Positions 59,447 to 64,000 of a DNA stretch of 64,000 nucleotides are shown here, piece after piece. This stretch comes from Cryptomeria japonica (lineage: Eukaryota; Streptophyta; Pinopsida; Cupressales; Cupressaceae): assembly GCF_030272615.1 (NCBI RefSeq), contig NC_081405.1:607204677-607268676 (forward strand), given 5' to 3'. Below the pieces are notes generated by a model. That model did not search any database and had not been told where the DNA came from. It saw only the letters and a program-made list of their open reading frames with translations. Each line of letters begins with the position of its first letter. Within the stretch, counting starts at the first letter, position 1. The translations under genes were made by a program, and so were the position numbers.

Positions 59447-60914
59447 TGTTAGTTGAGATGAGAGGGGGTGGGGTGAATCATAAAAACTTACAATCCAATA
59501 TATTCAACAGATTCAACCTCGGTAGCCTTTAATGATATGCAACTAAGACTGTAAATCATTCAATACTTATAAACAAATACACTTAAACATCATAACACAT
59601 ATAACACCAGATTTAACGTGGAAACCCAAATAGGGAAAAACCACTGTGGGATTTCAGACCCACTAAGAAATATACCCTTCTAGAGTATGCTCGGTTAAAA
59701 GCAAATCCTGTTAAAGATTACAAACACATTGCTAGATGTGACCCAGTTAAGGGATTTCCCTTAGAATTGTTAGAGTCTTGCACTTTGTTAGAAGTGACCT
59801 TGTCAAAGGATTTCAAACACTCATTTAGAATGTTACCTTGCTAGAGGGTTTACAAATAAGACTGTTAAGTCCACTCGATTAAGATATTTTCTGTTACTTA
59901 CAAAATAAATAACAGTAATAAAATATATCTGCAACTTCACATCTGAAATGCTAAAGCAGATTCTTATTTGCTCAAAACAATCTTGTCATACGACTTATCT
60001 CATCCCTTGTTGGGCTTGTTGGGCTTCTCAATTTGTTCTTCAATCAGATCTTCAAGCTTCTGTGCTCGATAAACATTACTATAGCATCATTGTGCATACA
60101 TTTTCCCGCATCCATTGTTCATCAACAATTCCTTATTTATAAACAATCTCTAACTGCTAAATCTCCTTGATCACATTTCCCATGATCAATCTTAGCCATC
60201 AGATCTTCAAACTTGACCAGGTTCAATGTATCCTTCGATCTGAAAAACATTTTAACTTGCCTTGGAACTTGCATTCCTTCCTTGGAACTTGTGCTAGGTT
60301 ATTGTGGTTCAATTTGTGCTATAGATCTTCCTTTTTGATTTTCCATGTCGTCGATCCTCAACATACTTCATGCGCGACATACCAATCATTTATTCATCTC
60401 CAGCTCATCAACATCCTTTATTAAATAATGCTTTTATCCATCCAATGCGATCTATTATAACTCGGTTGATACTCGGTAAATACTGAACTTCACTCGGTAG
60501 ACATTCTGCCTTCTTTAACCAATATCGATAACCTTAGGGTTTACCGACTAGGTTCTTTGCTCGATGATATAATACAGTATTAAACCTCATATGTAGGATA
60601 TCAAAACAATCAAAACAACATGATCTCATCATTGTCTAACTCGGTAACAGTTGCCAATTGAATAACTTATTATTCTCCTTCATTATCACATTCTTTTTGA
60701 GTCACTTACCGACCTCTTAATTTTCATCAAAACATACTTCTTAAAATATGGCAACATCATTCTGAGTTAGAAAATCAATTGCTTGACATCAATGACAAAA
60801 TAATATTATTAAGATAGTAATCATCCTTCTTCAGTTATATCAATGATCTTCAACAACCTTCTCAATATCCTTATTGAAATGCCAACAATCTCCTTTTCTG
60901 TTGTAATGCCAACA
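59447..60914 (-). repeat. 5' LTR of element H
   Basis: 1468 bp, TGTTAGTTGAGATGAG at the low end and GCCAACA at 60914. It keeps both segments that the 3' LTR lacks. It carries the conserved GGTTTTTCCC block (about 59625-59655, minus) and a G-tract near the primer site. Confidence 0.9.
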
Positions 60915-60919
60915 GTATG
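60915..60919. repeat. Target site duplication of element H (right)
   Basis: GTATG, identical to 53578-53582. Confidence 0.9.
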
Positions 60920-61230
60920 GTTGTAATTAGTTAATTTCATGTACTTAGAATAGGAATTTTAAATTTAACATCTACAAATTTTGCAATTAATAATTTAACA
61001 CATGACTTAAGGGGATGGTCGTACAATTAGGACACAATATGAGATCTTATGTGATAAAGCTGGGTCATAAGGGGTATGTTGTATACACTAATGTTAAAAA
61101 GGTGATCCTAAGGGTTTGGACGCATGTGTTTTAACTAGATATACATGTCTTAAGGGGATGCAGGCCTAATTGGGACATGTGGCAAGAAAGAGGATCAAAC
61201 TATTTATTAGGACATGTGGCTTAAAAGGGG
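60920..61230 (-). repeat. CTTAAGGGG array, continued right of element H
   Basis: Resumes with ACTTAGAATAGGAATTTTAAATTT and ACATGACTTAAGGGGATGG, as in 52672-52750. It grades into the palindrome field. Confidence 0.75.
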
Positions 61231-61949
61231 AATCCGACATGGCTTAAGGGGACACACATACATGTTCTAATGTACATGCATGACCCCTTAGGAAGCTATG
61301 TGATCCTATGGGGTCATAAATGTACATGGTCCTAGAAGGGGTTGAATGCATGAGTTAGAGCACGTGCATGTGTGTGACGGGCCTTTAGGACCAAATTGTG
61401 TTCTAAGGGGTCATATGTGATCCTAAGGGGTCCCGCATGTGTTCTAACACATGTATGACCCCTTAGGACCACATATGAGCCCTTTTAACATCTTATACTT
61501 AGTGTATACAATATACCCCAACTACTAGGATGTTAAACTGACTCATATGTGGTCCTAAGGGGTCACACATGTGATCTAACACATGCGTGACCCCTCTAGG
61601 ATCACATATGACTCCTTAGAACACAATGTGGTCCCAGTAAAGGCCCGTCACACACATGCACACGTTATAACTCATGGTATAATGTGGACATGGCTTAAAA
61701 TGAGATACAACCCTAATTGGGACATGTGGCAAGAAAGGGGATCAAACTAAATTATAGGACATGTGGTTTGATTTGAAAATAGGAGATGGATTAAGGGGAC
61801 ACGCGCATGTGTTCGAGAATATACATGCGTGACCCCTTAGGACCACATATGACCCTATACATGTACATAGTCCTAGAAGGGGTTGAATGCATGAGTTAGT
61901 TCACGTGTGCATGTGTGACGACCCTTTAGGACCACATCATGTTCTAAGG

Positions 61950-62150
61950 GGTCATATGTGATCCTAAAGGGTCATACATGTGTTAGAACACATGAGTGAC
62001 ACCTTAGGACCACATATGAGCCCTTTTAACATCCTAGTAGTGTATACAATATACCTAAACTACTAGGATGTTAAAAGGGCTCATATGTGGTCCTAAGGGG
62101 TCATGCATGTGTTCTAACACATGCATGCGTGACCGCTTAGGATCACATAT
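61950..62150. repeat. Large palindrome with 19-nt spacer
   Basis: Arms meet at CTAGTAG (62034-62040) and CTACTAG (62060-62066) around a spacer at 62041-62059. Base 61981 pairs with 62119, and similarity continues outward to about 61950 and 62150. Confidence 0.75.
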
Positions 62151-62622
62151 CACTGAGGCTTAGAACACAATGTGGTCCTAAAGGCCCATCACACATATGC
62201 ACACGTTCTAACTCATTCTATAATATGGACATGGCTTTAAAGGGGATGGAGGTCTAATTGGGACATGTGGCAAGAAAGGGGATCAAACTAAAATGTAGGA
62301 CATGTGACTTAAAAGGGGAATGAATTTGAAAGTAGGAGATGGCTTAAAAGGAAACATGCATGCGTTCTAGAATGTACATGTGTGACCCCTTAGGACCACA
62401 TATGACCCCTTAGGGTCAACTATGTGATCCTATGGGGTCATACACATATACATGGTCATAGAAGGGATTGAACACATGAGTTAGTTCATGCGTGCATATG
62501 TGACAACCCTTTAGGAACACATTGTATTCTAAGGGACCATCATATATGTGATCCTAAGGGATCACAAATTTGTTAGAACACATGTGTGACCCCTTAGGAC
62601 CACATATGAGCCCTTTTAACAT

Positions 62623-62788
62623 CATATGTGATCCTAAGGGGTCACACATTTGTTAGAACACATGCATGACCCCTTAGGACCACATATGAGCCGTTTTAAC
62701 ATCCTAGGATGTTAAAAGGGCTCATATGTGGTCCTAAGGGGTTGTGCATGTGTTCTAACAAATCTGTGATCCCTTAGGATCACTTATA
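62623..62788. repeat. Large palindrome, arms about 82 bp
   Basis: Symmetry axis between 62705 and 62706 (CCT/AGG). The inner 74 bp (62669-62742) match in 36 of 37 arm positions by hand. Outward the match continues with a few mismatches to about 62623 and 62788. There is no loop, so DNA could extrude a cruciform and RNA a long hairpin. Confidence 0.85.
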
Positions 62789-63479
62789 TGACCCCTTAGA
62801 ACATAATGTGGTCCTAAAGGCCCGTCACACATGCATGCATTCTAACTCATGCGTTCAACCCCTTAGGACCATGTGCATGTATAACCCCATACAATCGTGA
62901 ATAGTGTCCTAAGGGTTCATGTATGTGGTCCTAAGGGGTCTCACATGCACATTAGAATGTGCATGCATGACCCCTTAGGACCACATACATGACCCCTTTG
63001 GATAGTATGCCTGATCCTATGGGGTCATATGTGGTCGTAAGGGGTTGAACGCATGTGTATATTCAATGACCCTTTGGGATACTAGGATATTAAAAGGGGT
63101 CATATGTGGTGGACTAAGGGGTCACACATGTGTTAAAACACATGCGTGACCCCTTACGACTAAATATGACACCTTAGGACGTGATGTGATCGTATGTGGT
63201 CATAGGGGGTATGTTGTATATACTAGATGTTAAAAGGGGTAATATGTGGTCCTAAGGGGTCACATGCATACATGTTAAAACACATGCATGACCCCTTAGG
63301 ACCAAATACATGACCCCTTAGGACATGATGTGATCCTATGAGATCATATTTAGTCCTAAGCGGTCGCGCATGTGTTAGAGCACATGCGTGACCCTTTAGG
63401 ACTACATATGACCCCTTATGGTCCACTGTGCTCCTATATGGTCATATATTAGGTCATATGGGTCAAATGGTCATGTATG

Positions 63480-64000
63480 CGATCCTATAAGTTTTGGTTT
63501 TTCAACATTTTCATTTTATTTTATAAAAAGGTTTTGGTTTTGGTTTTTCTACGTTTTAGTTAAATTTCTATGTTTTGGTTTTCGCTTTGGTAAATTTTAC
63601 CAATGTTTTAGTCTTGATTTTTGTTTTGATTTTGTATTTTAAATGTTTTGGTTTTGATTTTTTTTTTGGTTTTGGTTCGTTTCAAGGTTTTCTACATTTT
63701 TATTAAATTCATTCATCAACCATGAAAAAATAATTTTATAAAAAAATTACTATTATTAATTAAAAAAATGCTAATCTAATCAATTCATTAAAAAAAATTC
63801 ATTATCAATAATTAAAAAAATAAATTTCAAACTAAATTTAACTTATTTTTAAACTAAAAACATACTTTTCTAATGAAAATAATAATTATTAAACTAAAAA
63901 TCAATTATTTTTAACAAAAAAAATAATTTTTAAACTAAACAAATAATTTTTAAACTAAAAATAAAAAAGTTTTAACGAAAAAATTAATTTAAATATGAAT
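63480..64000. other. T/G-rich then A/T-rich stretch
   Basis: 63490-63680 has many GTTTTGGTTTT words; 63720-64000 is almost pure A/T with AATAATTTTTAAACTAAA repeats. No gene supported. Confidence 0.5.

Larger units (their letters stand above)
53583..60914 (-). mobile_element. Element H: complete but broken minus-strand Ty1/copia
   Basis: 7332 bp bounded by GTATG duplications. It has LTRs at 53583-54831 and 59447-60914, an initiator-Met primer site at 59433-59444, a polypurine tract complement at 54832-54844, and gag, protease, integrase, RT and RNase H in order on the minus strand. The polyprotein has about ten stops and one frameshift. Flanking DNA on both sides is the CTTAAGGGG array, which confirms insertion into that repeat. 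Confidence 0.93.
61231..63470. repeat. Palindrome field with CCTTAGGACC / GGTCCTAAGG core
   Basis: About 2.2 kb built from a module with GTGGTCCTAAGGGGTCA, then CATGTGTT(C/A)(T/G)AACACATG, then TGACCCCTTAGGACCAC. Each module is a near-palindrome of about 70 bp, for example 61411-61478, 62918-62991 and those near 63110, 63270 and 63370. Some are joined head to head into larger palindromes about 62050 and 62705. CTTAAGGGG words of the neighbouring array also occur. No coding frame is consistent here. Confidence 0.85.

Noticed and set aside
61231-63470. CRISPR array
   Set aside because: The repeats are palindromic modules without regular unique spacers, in plant nuclear DNA, with no cas genes.

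Overview
This window reads as plant nuclear DNA from a large, transposon-rich genome; a gymnosperm is my best guess. No intact single-copy host gene was recognised. Almost everything supportable is LTR retrotransposon, often nested and in several families, plus a DNA-transposon-like region on the right. The taxonomic guess is inference: it rests on the copia primer sites complementary to initiator tRNA-Met, the many LTR families with long decayed non-autonomous members, and the AT-rich spacers.

Layout. 1-2.0 kb: tail of a decayed plus-strand copia element (A) with protease remnant and 3' LTR. 2.2-3.54 kb: 3' end of a minus-strand copia (B). 3.54-13.95 kb: decayed minus-strand gypsy element (C), split by a complete non-autonomous LTR element (D, 5491-12603, target duplication CTTAT) that carries a broken G-patch reading frame. 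13.95-16.2 kb: L1-type RNase H tail and a coiled-coil ORF of unknown family. 16.81-17.85 kb: solo LTR. 18.3-23.3 kb: minus-strand element (E) with a tRNA-Trp primer site and an unrecognised broken ORF, inserted in the 3' LTR of a gag-only copia (F, to 35848). F's gag is split by the best-preserved copia (G, 26954-32955, target duplication AAAAT). 35.85-43.3 kb: mostly non-coding, with small copia fragments.

43.4-63.5 kb holds the most unusual material. There is a broken, intron-containing transposase-like gene (+), repeat arrays built on a CCCCTTAAG core in opposite orientations, a multi-exon minus-strand gene of unknown family whose introns contain long TA tracts, and a 2.2-kb field of large palindromes. 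A minus-strand copia (H, 53583-60914, target duplication GTATG) is inserted in the right-hand array. These parts may belong to one large DNA transposon, but the termini were not found.

Nesting gives relative ages: D is younger than C, G and E are younger than F, and H is younger than the CTTAAGG array. All retroelement reading frames are broken by stops or frameshifts, so no autonomous element is intact here.
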